A stretch of DNA of 64,000 nt from Tipula vernalis (taxonomy: Eukaryota; Arthropoda; Insecta; Diptera; Tipulidae), in assembly GCA_958295665.1 (NCBI GenBank), contig OY282560.1:193504061-193568060 (forward strand), given 5' to 3'. The notes beneath the pieces were generated by a model. That model ran no database searches. It saw only the letters and a list, made by a program, of their open reading frames with translations, and was not told where the DNA came from. Of the stretch, positions 1-11,779 are shown piece after piece. A program made the position numbers and the translations under genes. The number at the start of each line of letters is the position of its first letter. Position 1 is the stretch's first letter.

Positions 1-215
1 AAAACTACCCATCTAACTTCTATCCTGGACATTTTCGGGCCAACACACGGTTTCCGCCAACATGTTATTGAGGAAGGTATTTGCTACTCGCTGAATAACT
101 CTACACACAGTCGATTTATTAATTCCGTGCATTTTGGTAATCCCATGATATTACGTGCCATTTTCTATCCAATGCAGTGTTATTAGTAGCCGCTGTAGAG
201 GGCTGAACGCGTAGT
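1..215 (-). pseudogene. Harbinger nuclease (HARBI1-like) N-terminal fragment, runs off the left edge
   Basis: Read on the minus strand, this stretch gives a decayed but recognisable helix-turn-helix region: ...SPLQRLLITLHW, then a segment GITKMHGINKSTVCRV and QRVANTFLNNMLAETVCWP. This is the N-terminal layout of PIF/Harbinger DDE nucleases, where a 'G.S.STVSR' helix precedes the catalytic domain. The catalytic part would lie to the left, outside the window. The frame shifts upstream of the helix, so it is a relic. It is a different copy from the Harbinger at 27-34 kb. The family call is by recognition only. Confidence 0.6.
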
Positions 216-839
216 TTCGCTCGCTTCCATAATGCAAACTTGCTCCTATTTTTAATAATACGTGCTCAATTTGTTGATGTGACAGACGAAAATTTTGTAT
301 CACTGCCGAGTCTGGAGAATGGTTCTGGCTTATACTACACGATTTCTCCTTTTGTTTTCATCCTCGAATAATTTTTTGAACCGGCGAATTTTTTTATAAA
401 AATTGTTTTTTCGTTTAATAAATTTCAGTTTTTGTTCACTAAAGTATATATGTTTCTGTATTTGATAGTTTTATTTTAATTTTAAAATATCGAAAAACAA
501 CTCTCTTACATCTATGATAAATCGAACAGAATGAAATTGTTCTTACTTTGACTTATTATTATAACTTATTAGAATACAATAAATTACCGTTACATCTTGA
601 AATTAAAGTTGTTAAAAACTCGAAAACACATTGTATACACATACATGTATTGTCATTATCATTTATAATCATTTGGATAATAAATAATTTTGTTGAAAAA
701 TGTGTTAGTACTCTTTTAAAATTGAACAAAATAACAGTAAAAAAAACGTTTTTAACAGACTTCCGTCATACCACTAAAATTTGTAGCTCTTATCAATTTA
801 TTTGAGTAGTGAAATTTTTCTTATTGATTTTTTAGATAA
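216..839. other. AT-rich intergenic DNA, no gene seen
   Basis: Short open frames only, with no recognisable protein, RNA gene or ordered repeat. Confidence 0.5.
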
Positions 840-1105
840 GTTTTCATTAAAGTAGTCGATTATTGATAAGTTTTTGTGCAACAGAACTACGAAAAACTTC
901 AAACTTATCGCTTATTAAAATATTACTTATCATTTATCATTTCGCCAATTGGTGCAACTTAATTTTGATAAGTGAGTGCTTATCACTTATTATAACTCAA
1001 TTAAATACTTAGCAAATTTCAATTTGGTACAACAGAAAATTATCAAAAATTATGATAAGTTGATCAGTAATTAGTGATAAGCAGTTGGTGCAATAAGGCC
1101 CTGGT
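840..1105. repeat. Subterminal-type short repeats (GATAAG and TTGGTGCAA motifs)
   Basis: The words TGATAAG/CTTATCA occur many times in both orientations. A TTGGTGCAAC-like word recurs about four times, near 874, 952, 1026 and 1087. Such dense short motifs in both orientations are common at the ends of DNA transposons. The stretch may be the terminal region of the Harbinger relic to its left, but I could not find a matching partner end. Confidence 0.35.
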
Positions 1106-2859
1106 CAATAAATTTAAACTGGAAATTTCGCTTTTGCGAAGCGATGGTCTATAATCCTACAATATGGCACTATTCCAGCTTATTTATTAATGAAACATTC
1201 AAAATTTGACCAAAATGGAATAACATTTTTTCAAGTTTGCGATTTCTTCCAAAATTATACATTCGCTCCAAGGTCAAACAAAATTAAAAATATAAAACCA
1301 AATTGAAGATATACAAAAAGTGAGGCCTAAAATTTGAAATTGAATTAAAAATACAAAAAATTAAGATCAATGATATTCTAAATCTGGAAAAAATTCCAGA
1401 AAGTTTCATTAACTCAAATTAGCCTATAGTTCAACGTTGATTTTTTTACGTTTTCATTAGTTAAGAAATAAAGCTGCGCGATGATATAATGATCTCTTGA
1501 CTTCTTTAGACGGACAAATAATTAATATTATAAATTGATCAAACATAAACCATGGGAAAGTGAAAGTCCTTTTCAAATCAAATAAATATTTTAATCCATC
1601 ATTACAATACTTTTATTTTTTTTTTTTATCTACATATACATTTTTGATGTTAGCATTACAGTTATTAGATAAATTAAAATCTTAAGTTTTCACACAGGCA
1701 CAGTACTTTATACATAAAAATAAATCTAAATGAAGATAATAATCATCATGATCATCAACTCATGACATTAACAATTCAAACTCTGTACTGCGTTATATAC
1801 CACGTAAAGCACATAGCTACATTCATTTGATGTAAATATTTGTCTTTCAATTTCAATCAAAATCATAAATTTTGATTTCTTTTACTATATATTGTATACA
1901 AGAAACGAAGAAATGATTACGACAGGTAAATATTCTTACAATTACAGGTGATTTTTATTTATTTATTTTTATTTTTTATATAACTTTAACAATAAATATT
2001 TTTTTTTTATATTCACTTCATTCGTTATCTTGATACATGGGATAAAGAGTTGAGTATATGTAATAAGCATATACCGTACCTATAGTTATTTTCATATTAT
2101 AACATAAATTAAACATAAATAAATCTGTATGTATTGAATTTTATTTATTGGAATCTTTATAATCGATTTCAATGATGTCGTGACATTTCACCTCATAAAA
2201 TATGTATTTAAAACCGCAAGGTATAAGCAAATCTGTATACACAAATGATTGGTACATACAAAAAAAAACGAAGATTCTCTACATAAACCGTTCACCACAC
2301 AATTCAGTTACTTACATCATATATTCATATTATCGTTTATTATTTTCTGCAAAACATATTTATGTTGTACTTATATTATTGTTCAGGTAAGTGTGTAGTT
2401 TTAGTGCAATTATGGTGAAGAATTAATTGCTTGCTTATACGAGTTGACATCAGTAATCTACTGGGGCAATATTTCATTATTGATGTGTCTTGATGAAGAT
2501 TTATTAGTCAGGTGGTAGGTGGTAGGTAGGTGCATACTTGTAAATGATCCCACACACAAATTACAAAGGTGAATAAAAAATTTACTCTAAGATCGATTTT
2601 TTTCAGTCTATTTAAATTTATTACCGTGATCTTTTTTTTATTAGTCGTTTAAAGTGTTTTGTACCGTGTCGATTGTATAAAACACTTGGTCAAATATTGG
2701 GTAATAAAAAATAGTAAAAAATCACATTCGCATTTCTCTTTCATGGGAAATGCCATAATAATTATGTGAAACATGTTTTATGGAATTTATATAAATCTTA
2801 AGAAGCAATTTACTAAAAGTAAAGGAGACTATTCCACTAAGCGTTCTTTAAATTTTTTA
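1106..2859. other. AT-rich intergenic DNA, no gene seen
   Basis: Low-complexity A/T runs and short frames. I found no protein similarity, RNA gene or repeat boundary. Confidence 0.45.
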
Positions 2860-3700
2860 AAGGCCTTGTTCTCAAAAGTTTTTTCTCAACAGGTTCGATA
2901 ATGGTGTTGCAATTATCAAATAGTTTTGGACTAGTTAATCCAAAGAATCCTCCGTTGAATCCAGATCAGAAAACTTTCTCACAGCCAATGTCTTCGAAAA
3001 GAATGGTTTATTTGATTCTTGATTAATAGCACAAGTATTCTTAATTTTATTCAATAGCTGTTTCTAGTGCTGCTTTTAGTCTATCAATCCTTTCAGCTTC
3101 TTTCTTGAATGGAGTAATTTTGGCATCCATACATAATTTTTAATACTCTACTTAATCCAAATGTGGTGCTTTCAAAAAATGATACGGTTTATTTAAAGTC
3201 GCTCCAACAATAAATATTTGTTTATTGTCAAGGTTAGTGAATGGTGGAGCCGAATTTTGAAAATTTTGTTTGTTAACTATTTTACGAAAATACTCAATTT
3301 CTCAGGTGTTGTTCAATTAAGTGTTTGTTGGTTGCGCAGTTTACTTTTCGTTTGTAGATATGAAACATTTTCTTGATTATAGTTGCATATTTCAGATCAT
3401 CAATGCTCGAATTCTAGAGTTACGTTGTGATAGCTCAGCATACCATCCTTATCTTCATTGGATTTATAAATAAGATCAACTGTTACTTCTCTTCCATTCA
3501 TCGTAATTCAAGTGTCCTGAAAACTTCTTTCAAAACAATCATTTGATGATGCGTGTTTCCTTTGGAAATGATCAGTATGGACTTAAGCTAAATGCTCAAA
3601 CTAGTTGCTTTTAAAACATATTACACCTTCAGCTTTTTAAATTATGTCTTGCTTCACTACAATTAAAATACTTTAGCGAATAATTCTCGAATAATTCTAA
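2860..3700 (-). pseudogene. Possible decayed coding sequence, family unknown
   Basis: On the minus strand several protein-like stretches follow one another with few stops. One contains GREVTVDLIYKSNEDKDGML, followed by SYHNVTLEFEH. Further on are KEAERIDRLKAALETAIE and a lysine-rich end. The composition is less AT-driven than the flanks, which suggests an old coding sequence. I do not recognise the family and cannot place a start or an end. It could be chance. Confidence 0.25.
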
Positions 3701-4331
3701 TTTTGATTTAATTATCATTTAGCCGTTGATCTAATTTAACTCCAAGGTCTTTAAGTTCCGTCCCAACATTCAAGATTAGTGAGGGAATGCCATGCGCCGA
3801 TTGCATGCCCTTCTCTATTGCACTCTACGAGTTTTGCCTCACCTTCAAAACTAGTTCGTCCGCATTGAATGCTCAAGAAATGAGAATTATTTAAATCTGG
3901 CCAGTAGTTGATCCATCACAGTTTCTGATTTTAGTTGATATAGAGCCGTCGACGAATTTACGGCCTACCCAAAATACGTACGATCGATAATCCATTAAAG
4001 CCTAAAGAACTTACTATTATCTTCCCGTGTTACAATCTAGCAAAGTACCTTGCTGCAAGTACACTAATGTCATACCTTTATTTACTAATATTCCAACCAA
4101 GAAAGCTACACGAGAAATAGAGAGAAATGGGGAGAGTTATGTTTATGACCGGTTAATAATAAGTGGTGTTGACACGTATATAACAGGTGGTCCATCTAGC
4201 GTTTGCAATTTCAACTACCGGTTATTTCGAGTGTGGCAACACTTACGTCATTCGTGTTGTGACAGAAACTTAGCTTAATGTTTGACATTTACTAAATGGG
4301 TCGCTTTATGCTTGAACAAAATTGAAAAATA
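3701..4331. other. Intergenic DNA, no gene seen
   Basis: An 83-codon open frame starts at 4027 but shows no family signature. The stretch from about 4180 may be the 5' part of the mariner-like relic that follows. Confidence 0.4.
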
Positions 4332-4688
4332 TTGAAAACATACTTTACAAGTGGTGGGTCTTCTGCCTTAACTGTCAGAAATTTACGTGGAAAATTCAGT
4401 AGAAATGAGCGAGTTCGTGAAACTGGTTTATTATTGAATAAACCAACATGGACACGTGCATTTACAATGCGTACAGCGGATAACATTGCAGCTGTTGCTC
4501 AGAATGTGTTTCAGCATCCATCAACATCAACTCGCCATCGTGCTCAAGAATTGAACATTCCACGGAGTTCTCTGATGAGAATTTTGCATAAGGACCTCGG
4601 CGTGCAAAGTTTAATTGGTGCAGGAAAAAAATGGAAGCAGAATGACCATCAGCAACGTTTTCGGTTCGTTAATTGGGCTGCAGAATAG
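4332..4688 (+). pseudogene. Mariner-like transposase N-terminal fragment (helix-turn-helix type)
   Basis: The 118-codon frame has the bipartite DNA-binding head of a Tc1/mariner-superfamily transposase common in arthropods. First comes a 'VRETGLLLNKPTW' linker, then STSTRHRAQELNIPRSSLMR followed by ILHKDLGV, then a basic segment and FRFVNWA. The DDE catalytic domain should follow but is missing. A satellite-like repeat begins directly after the stop. A C-terminal piece of the same kind of protein lies at 37 kb. The first ATG is probably not the native start, and the N-terminus is unclear. Confidence 0.7.
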
Positions 4689-4689
4689 T

Positions 4690-4982
4690 TATTGACATGT
4701 CACATCAATGCAATCCATCTCCAGATATAACACTCTAGAGACTGATTTTACACCAATTTTGTAATAATTTTTGGAAAATCGAACTTTCCGAGATTTCCCA
4801 CGGTAAACTTGAACTGAATTTTTTTCCTGCGATAGCTATTGACAAGTCACATCAATCCAATCCATCTCCACACATAACACTCTAGAGGCTGATGCATTTT
4901 CGGCTGTAATGTCAATAACATAATCTGAATTATCGACTTTTCACTTTCGGCTGGAAACTTTCGGCTAACTGTAACAGGTTCT
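4690..4982. repeat. Satellite-like repeat, about two units of ~150 bp
   Basis: Units share 'TTGACAAGTCACATCAATGC', 'ACACTCTAGAGGCTGATT', 'GAGATTTCCCACGG' and 'AACTTGAACTGAATTTTTTT'. The block ends with 'GGCTGGAAACTTTCGGCTAA' and then ..TAACAGG. The same units and the same end recur at 21.8-22.5 kb, so this is a dispersed element with internal tandem repeats rather than a local satellite only. Confidence 0.75.
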
Positions 4983-5026
4983 AAAAATGACCGAATTGGA
5001 TGTCTCTTCGAGCGACTTATAGTAGT

Positions 5027-6045
5027 TTAATCAGAAGCGGTCAATGCTTCTTTCCACACAACATTATACGTGCGACGTTCATTTTCAGGTGGTAATATAA
5101 CTTTCAAGCTATTTTGTCGTTTAACACGGGAAAATGCTACGTACAACATATCGTGATTACAGGCAGGTGTACGAAGGTCGACGCCAACAAATTCTAATGT
5201 TTGCCCTTGAGATGTATGCACGGTCATCGCAAATGCTGGTCGAAGCGGACATTGATGTCGTTGTATTGTACATCCAAGTTAAACTTTACTGGAGTCGAGC
5301 GTAACTCGAGGAATGTGTACTTCTTGTCCAGCTTTTCCCACAGTAATTATTTTTGCTTTAACTACGTTGTTACATAATTCGGTAACAATCAGGCAAGTTC
5401 CATTGCACATATCCCTTGAAATATCTAAATTACGCATTAGCATAGTTATCGTATTTTTCTTTAGTTTTAATTGATGGGGTGGCAAATCAGCAATTTCAAT
5501 CGAATTAAGAAATTCTGGCGTGAATTCAATACCTCTTTCCTGTTTATCCTTCACAGAATCATGACTTTTATACGATTTATATTCCAGCATTAATATTACT
5601 GACTTCTTTGTTCAGCGGCGCGAGAATAATACGTGCCTTCATTCCATCGTAATTTTGATTCGCAAGCCAATTTTTAAATACTTCTTCGATTAAATTACCA
5701 CTGGAAATTATATCCTCAGGTAATTCGATTTCATTGAAGTCATTTTTTTGAAGATTTCCATTTCCCAGTTTTAGTTCAATCGAGACCGCAACAAGTGATC
5801 CATATTTTGTAAACCATACTTTGGTAACACCGGTGCCTCATCCATAAGGAAAACATCAACTTGAGCGGGTTATGTAGCTTTGTTCCAGTAAATGCCATAC
5901 ATTTTACTTTGCGATTTTGGCCACAAAGCAAGTGATACAAAGTTTTATAGAGGAACATTTTACCGGTACCGCCTGGTCTATCTATGAAAAAACATTTTGT
6001 TTCAACATAGTTAGAGTCATTGGCTGCACGTAAAATACTGTCCAC
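5027..6045 (-). pseudogene. Helitron PIF1-like helicase domain
   Basis: Three frames. The N-terminal part has the Walker A segment FFIDRPGGTGKMFLYKTLY, with the usual GPGGTGKT altered to RPGGTGKM. The middle has ...IADLPPHQLKLKKNTITMLM with LDISRDMCNGTCLIV. The end reads TVHTSQGQTLEFVGVDL followed by DMLYVAFSRVK. These are PIF1 superfamily 1B motifs, and the last is the conserved C-terminal motif. The protein ends LTASD at 5027. Confidence 0.85.
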
Positions 6046-6144
6046 AATTTCAATCTGTTTTCCTTGCAGAAGCCGTACGTCCTCCAGTAGCAGCTGGACT
6101 CATCAGAATTTAGAACGTCCATGTTTTGGTCATCTTCATAATTG

Positions 6145-6997
6145 TCAATGTCGTCCATACCATATCGTTCCATCCAGAAACGAAAATTTCGACCTTCTGT
6201 TGCTGACGTATTTAACTTGAATAATACTATAAACACGTTTAATTGCAGCATCCTCAGATTTATTATTTCGTCGTGCTTGCAGAATACAATCTTCAGCCAA
6301 CTGAATCTGAACGAGGAGTATTCGCATTACCGAAGGCATTTTGGACAGTGCTAATTCTTCTAGACTATCTATCCACTGTTTATAGTCGAAGGCGAGGGCA
6401 TGAGCTAGGCAAGCTTGTTTGTATGTCGCATAACGAATGTCGTTCACAGTAAGAAGATCATTAAAACTTGTTGCGTCCTTCACATGATAGAGAAGTACTC
6501 GCAAATGGAAGCATTCTGGTTGAGCAACATGATTTTCGTTGTGTATTCGACCAATGACACGCAATCGACGGATTCGCGGTTCCCATGTACTCGTTTTTCC
6601 ATCCCATTTAACATGTTCGGGCATTTGCCAATAGTAGTCTCGCCTCTAACATTGAACCTTTTTGTCCAATATCTGCCAGATCTTCTTGGGCTTGGTCAAT
6701 ATCATGCATTCGATATTGAACGAAATGACTTTTTCTTTGGATTTTTTGGCCAAATAATCGCCAGCATGCTTCAGGTGGTGTAACGCAGTGACCTTCCACA
6801 TAGGTGTTTGCTTCATTATAAATCAAACTCCGTTGATTTTCGACAACCTTTATTGAAGCGCAATCGTGTCCTTTGTAGATGTATTGACATTGAAATTTTT
6901 TCAGCAAATAAGCATTATATGTGACCACATGACGATTATCTTGTGTAACTCGGGCGACACTGCAATTTTCCATTTTTATTGACCATACCTGTAGCAT
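6145..6997 (-). pseudogene. Helitron Rep-helicase linker region
   Basis: Two frames, 129 and 159 codons. The first contains YNAYLLKKFQCQ, 'CASIKVVENQRSLIYNEANT' and TPPEACWRLFG. The second contains LRVLLYHVKDATSFNDLLTV and YKQACLAHALAFD. Both are signatures of the Helitron segment between the nuclease and the helicase. A frameshift lies near 6610-6625. Confidence 0.85.
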
Positions 6998-7049
6998 CTG
7001 GATTTAACTCCACTCCCCACGTATTATGAGTCATCCACTTTAACACTAA

Positions 7050-7482
7050 TTATCGTAATACAGGTTCGTCGCTATTTAGAATTTCAGCTGAAAATAGATC
7101 ATCAATTTGATCAACAGCAGATGCATGTGTGGCAGTCCACGTTTTTGAAATTCGATTATATACACATATGCGAATATAAATCATTGATAATTTCATTAAA
7201 TTTTTGTTTCGCAATTCGAGTGACGAGATCGAGACGATATTAAGCGGACTGCTGTATGATAAATCCATTATCAGATATAATACGCGCTGCTTCTTTAATT
7301 TCTGGCCAATCGGGATTACAAGTCATGGTAATGAAGGAATCTGGCGATCCAAGACGACGAACAATAGCCATTGCATCTTCGAAAAGTTCAGTATAGTAAC
7401 GCGTTGATCCGGTGAATGATGATGGTAGTATTATTTTTTCACCAACAACTTCATTCTGTTTCGCAGCTAAGTCGGGTAACAC
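7050..7482 (-). pseudogene. Helitron Rep (HUH nuclease) core
   Basis: One frame has 'ILPSSFTGSTRYYTELFEDA', then MAIVRRLGSPDSFITMTCNPDWPEI, the first Rep motif. After a frameshift near 7240 a second frame reads YVYIIEFQKRGLPHMHLLL. The HMH here (near 7117-7135) is the metal-binding HUH motif. The annotated open frame over that stretch is the shadow frame, so the HUH is easily missed. The downstream tyrosine motif was not located. The domain nicks and joins DNA ends in rolling-circle transposition, but this copy is frame-broken. Confidence 0.8.
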
Positions 7483-8017
7483 CTGCTGAATATTGATCGG
7501 CTAAAATAGTTTTTTGATTAAATTTGATCCATTGGATGCGATCACGTTCAACTCGAATGAAAGTATCGACGAGATATTGTTGAAAAAGTCGTCCACCAAA
7601 ATGTAAAGCGTTGAAAACTGTTTGACGCAGGTCGGGTGTTAAATTAGTTTGCAAAGAAAGGCTTTTGGCGTGTTCAGGTCGAAAAGCTATACGATATTGC
7701 GCTAGTTTAAGTCGTGTTAGATGTGGACGATTTGCATACGGTATTCGAAGTGTCATACCCACAGTATATCCTGACGTTCCAGCTGAATTAAACAATGGGT
7801 AGGTAAAGGGCTCCACACGATGGTCGATATTTTTCGTGGTTTGTGTCGGATGTGCCGCCAAATTCATTTTGCGATAAACTTGCCCAGCTGCTTTGAAGCT
7901 AAAAATGTTACGACTATTGATGGTTCGATCATCGCTTACGTTGAAGCTAAAGCGAAACATGAGTCTAAGTTTCGGATTAGTTTGTGGCGGGTGACGTCGT
8001 AAAAAAAGGCAAACCAA
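7451..8017 (-). pseudogene. Helitron-like N domain
   Basis: 188 codons of the domain preceding the Rep core. The segments QVYRKMNLAAHPTQT, EPFTYPLFNSAGTSGYT, LTRLKLAQYRIAFRP and HFGGRLFQQYLVDTFIRVER appear in family order. 'GGRLFQQYLVDTFIRVE' is a hallmark. This is the longest open piece of the relic. The ATG at 8017 is not native, because the domain is entered from the cysteine motif upstream. Confidence 0.85.
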
Positions 8018-8032
8018 TTCATTTGGAAACTG

Positions 8033-8221
8033 TTAAGGTAACACAATTCGACCATGCAAGCAGCAATCTCCAAATGAATCACCTTTATTTGCTACTCTTT
8101 CTTCGGGGAAATGGAGGGCTCCGCAGTTAATACATACAACGTTGAACGGTCCCAATGATTTGTAAGTAACGCTGGCGTAGTCTACAGCATCTTTGTAGGT
8201 TCCTACTGAATTCTGTGCCAT
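8033..8221 (-). pseudogene. Helitron cysteine motif (zinc-finger-like)
   Basis: The frame contains 'LGPFNVVCINCGALHFPEER' followed by VANKGDSFGDCC.HG. This is the highly conserved CxxC...CC.H motif just upstream of the Rep domain in animal Helitrons. The four cysteines and the histidine are retained. It is out of frame with its neighbours. Confidence 0.85.
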
Positions 8222-8233
8222 AGCTCGTTGCCA

Positions 8234-8715
8234 TCAAACATTGCGACGGCGTTGTTCTTCTAATCGCAGATTCCCACCATTTTCGTTTGCGATTCGTTGT
8301 GTTGCTTGTTGTCGCATGTCTTCTAACCGCTGATTTCGTTGTGCATCATTTCCGTTTGCCATTCGCTGTGAAGATCGGTTTCGGCCTTGTTCCAAGCGAT
8401 GATTACGTTCTTCATCATTTTCGTTTGCGATACGATTCACATTTATTCGTTGCATTTGATCAAGCTGTTCTTGGGATTGAGATATATTAAGTATCATAAT
8501 TACCTCAGACATTTTTTCCATGCCTTTTGCTTTAGCTGTTCGGATTGGTCTTGCCGCGTTGTATGGTCAACAACAATTTTTTCGATTCGATTTTTTACAT
8601 TGAGATTGAATTCAATATCATTCGTAACATTTGATTGTCCAGGTTGTTGTTCTTCCAATGACGCATCATTTTGAACAATTGGGGATTTGCGTTTTGTGGG
8701 TCGTCCCCTAGGCAT
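8234..8715 (-). pseudogene. Helitron N-terminal region with R/N-rich repeats
   Basis: Two overlapping frames encode a basic start (MPRGRPTKRKSP) and then a run of about 23-residue repeats, R..RLE..R....QRIANEN. Such repeats are found at the N-terminus of many insect Helitron proteins. A frameshift separates the two parts near 8500-8520. MPRGRPTKRKSP at 8715 is the best candidate start of the whole Helitron protein. Confidence 0.7.
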
Positions 8716-10140
8716 ATTTCGAATTTAGTTTTTACCTTGATGAAAAATCAAAATATAAATAAAACTTTTTAATTTTACAACTTTCTGAATTTACTTCGTT
8801 CAGGCAAAAAAAATAAAATTTATTTTATCATTTTGTTCATCATACTTCCAATTTGTTTTAATTGTGTTTTCCAAAATTAAGGCCCTAAACGAATTTTCCC
8901 AAAGTCATGACCTAACTAATGGAAGGAAAATGAAAGTATGGCAATTTTCAGAAAAAATTTACAGATATATACTATATACAATTATTGTTCGTTTAGTAAG
9001 ATAGACTTAAGTGAATCCCTTAACTCATCATCAAAAGCACGCAAAGCAGTTTTGTTACCTATAATCATAATTTTTACGTCAAGAGTTCCATTCTTTGAAG
9101 TAGCTCATATACATGATTTATTTAGATGGGAAGGAAAATTTTCTGGTGTATTATCTTCTATGGTTTTTGCATACCTGTAGACGAGATTGCAACATTGTAG
9201 AAATCTGTGCAATTTGCCCGAGGTTCCGTCAAATTCCGAAATCAATTTAATTGCTCTATCAAACTTTCAGGTCATATTTTGGCAACAAGAGTCTACCGCT
9301 ACTTCGATAGACTGATTTATTAATTGATAATTTTTCATTGTGAAATTTTAAATTATAACACGGTAAAATTAGAGTAGTTTGATCTATAACAGAATTTACA
9401 ATTTTTTTATCAAACATTGAATGTGAAATATCGATAATATTTTCTTCGTTGTCCTTTTTCTTAACTGTTAGAGTTCGTAAGATTCTAAAATTTTTTAATG
9501 TCAAACTCATTCAATTTTGATCAAGTTTGGGTATTTAAACCGATTTGATTAATATTTTATGATTTAACATGTAATGTATAGTACGAAGTAATTTAGATAT
9601 TAAAATAGGGTTTAATCAATTTAAATTAATGGAAAGAAAGTATAAAATTTGAATTTGAATTTTGAAAAATTTTGTAATTTTATAACTAAATTTTAATTTG
9701 GCAAAAATTAAAATTTAAAAAAAAAAAAAATTACGATTGAGTTGTTTCAGTAATAACAGAAACAGTAGAATCAGATGTTTGCTATATTCTTCTATACTGG
9801 AACTTGTTGTTGAAACATTGAAGGGGTACTTACGCGGGTTAGTCACGGGTTTCTACATCAGACGATTGAAAATACTCGCAGATAATACGGTACTACTGGT
9901 TGTTGGTAAATCTTGGTTTTGACGTCTTGGCCATTGGTTGTAAACTAGTATACAGAATATTTTTATGGGTATCGATCGTTTGACTACGATTTATTTGTAA
10001 TCTTGCTTTTTAAGCATGTTCACTTTGTCTGTGTGAATTCAAGTCTGTTGTTTACGTATTACTTTTTGTTTAATTTGTATTAATTCATGTGTTCTGTGCG
10101 TCAAGAGGGTCGGGTACCTGCAATATGAATTGACCCAAAA
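8716..10140. other. Intergenic DNA, no gene seen
   Basis: AT-rich, with 60-85 codon frames of no recognisable family. A poly-A run lies near 9717. It may contain the 5' end of the Helitron, which I could not define. Confidence 0.45.
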
Positions 10141-11225
10141 TACCTGGTTATAGAAATATTTACCAATTTTTTGTATATGCTGGTTTTAATATTGAGTTGG
10201 TTATTTAGTGTGGGGCTGAGTTGAAGGTTAAGTTAGAGGTCAATTGGCGGGTTCAGCTCAAGTTGAGTTGGGGTTGAGTTGGGGTTGGGTTAAGAGAGCA
10301 GTTGACCAATTTTTTATGTAAGCTGGTTTGATGGTTGAGTTTGAATAGAGTTTGTGGTTGGGTTGAGAGTTGAGTTGGAGGCCGTTTGCGAGTTGAATTG
10401 GGGTTGAGATGGTGTTGGACCAGTGTTTAGTGAGCAGTTGAGCAATCTTTAAAATAAAGTATGTGTTAATTGTTTGTATGTACAGCATATGCATACGATA
10501 TTTAAACAAATCTACTCGACTTTACCGATTTGAACCAAACCTTACACAGATATTGTTAAAGACTTAAGAAAGATTACTGTTAATATCTCAAACCTATATA
10601 TTTACTGTTAATATCTCAAACCTATACATTATATTATTTTATTAAAGATTACTATTAATATCTCATACCTATATTGAACCTTTTACATTTCAAATTAAGC
10701 CTTTAGCAAATTAAATGAATGGCCAATTAGGATCAAACTTATCTATTTCTTAACTACTTTTAGTGAAATTTGACTTCCGCGATGGAAATTAAATTCTAAA
10801 ATGGGTTTTGAACAAAATTCTGGAATATGGCCAAGTATGAGGGAACTTGTATATTTATCATCCGATTATGATAACATTCGAAATGTGCATTGGAAATGGG
10901 ATTCAAAAATGATTTTTGGATGAAGTCTTGAATATGGCCAAGTATGAGGAAACTTGTATATTTCACAACCGATTATGATGAAATTTGACACACCATATGC
11001 GTTGAAAATGGGATTTTAAAATGATTTTTGGATTAAATTCTGGAATATGGCCACGAATGATGAAACTTGCTTATTTCTCAAGAAATTATGATGAAATTCG
11101 GCTTGTTTGAATTGACCTCTAATTTAACCTCCAACTCAACCCCAAACTCAATACCCAAAAAATATTCAACTCAATATTTAAACCAGCATATATAAAAACT
11201 TAGTAAATATTTCTACAACCAGGTA
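10141..11225. repeat. Foldback-like repeat with ~85-120-bp inverted ends and internal tandem repeats
   Basis: The left end (TACCTGGTTATAGAAATATT...) reappears inverted at the right end (...AATATTTCTACAACCAGGTA). The inverted similarity continues through the TATGCTGGTTT and GAGTTG-rich parts. The left arm holds GGTTGAGTTGGGGTT minisatellite-like sequence. The core has about three units of ~110 bp with 'GATTTTTGGAT..A..TCTGG' and 'AATATGGCCAAGTATGAGG'. A second copy of the family lies at 38.76-39.92 kb. Most likely a non-autonomous DNA element. Confidence 0.7.
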
Positions 11226-11285
11226 ATGGTGATGGTTATGGTGATGGTGATGGTGATGGTGATGATGATGGTGATGATGATGGTG
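11226..11285. repeat. GGTGAT/GATGAT microsatellite
   Basis: About ten imperfect hexamers of GGTGAT type directly after the foldback repeat. Confidence 0.9.
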
Positions 11286-11779
11286 GTTGCGTTATGGTTT
11301 ATGAATTAAAATCAATATATACGTTTGAATAAATTTACAGTATATTTTACAGCAATTCGTTATATTAAAAATGTCTTCTCAAATATAAAGATTTTATTAA
11401 TCAATTTTTTTAAAGAGCGTTTCTTCGTTAATAGACTGCAAATATTTCTCTCGGTGTACTTTTGGATTAGGTAAAGTTTATAATTACAAATCGTTGCTTT
11501 ATTAAAAAACTGACGCAACATGATTCGTTTAATGTTTGTATGCAACATGTATACAATATAAGTATGTATACAAATCGGGATTGAATCGGTTCACCGTAAA
11601 ACTGAAGTCCCCGCCTCTCGTTATACCGCCTGTTTAATTCACCATTTTTACTATTCACCGTCATAACAGTTCATCGCTTACGATTAACCGTTTTCACTAT
11701 ATTTTTTTTCAAATTAACTACCAATATATCTACTGAAAAAAATGCATAAAAAAACATAAAATTGCCCAATAATTGGAGG
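11286..11779. other. Intergenic DNA, no gene seen
   Basis: Short unremarkable frames on both strands. Confidence 0.45.

Larger units (their letters stand above)
5027..8715 (-). mobile_element. Helitron (Rep-helicase) relic, rolling-circle transposon
   Basis: Read right to left, the pieces appear in the order expected for an animal Helitron protein. They are a charged N-terminus with short repeats, a cysteine-rich motif, the Rep (HUH) region, a linker and a PIF1-like helicase. The coding sequence is broken into at least eight frames by frameshifts and stops, so it is inactive. I could not define the 5'-TC or 3'-CTRR ends. On the left the coding end lies about 40 bp from the satellite-like repeat at 4690-4982. 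Autonomous Helitrons encode ~1,400-1,500 residues, and the span here would fit a nearly complete gene. Confidence 0.85.
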
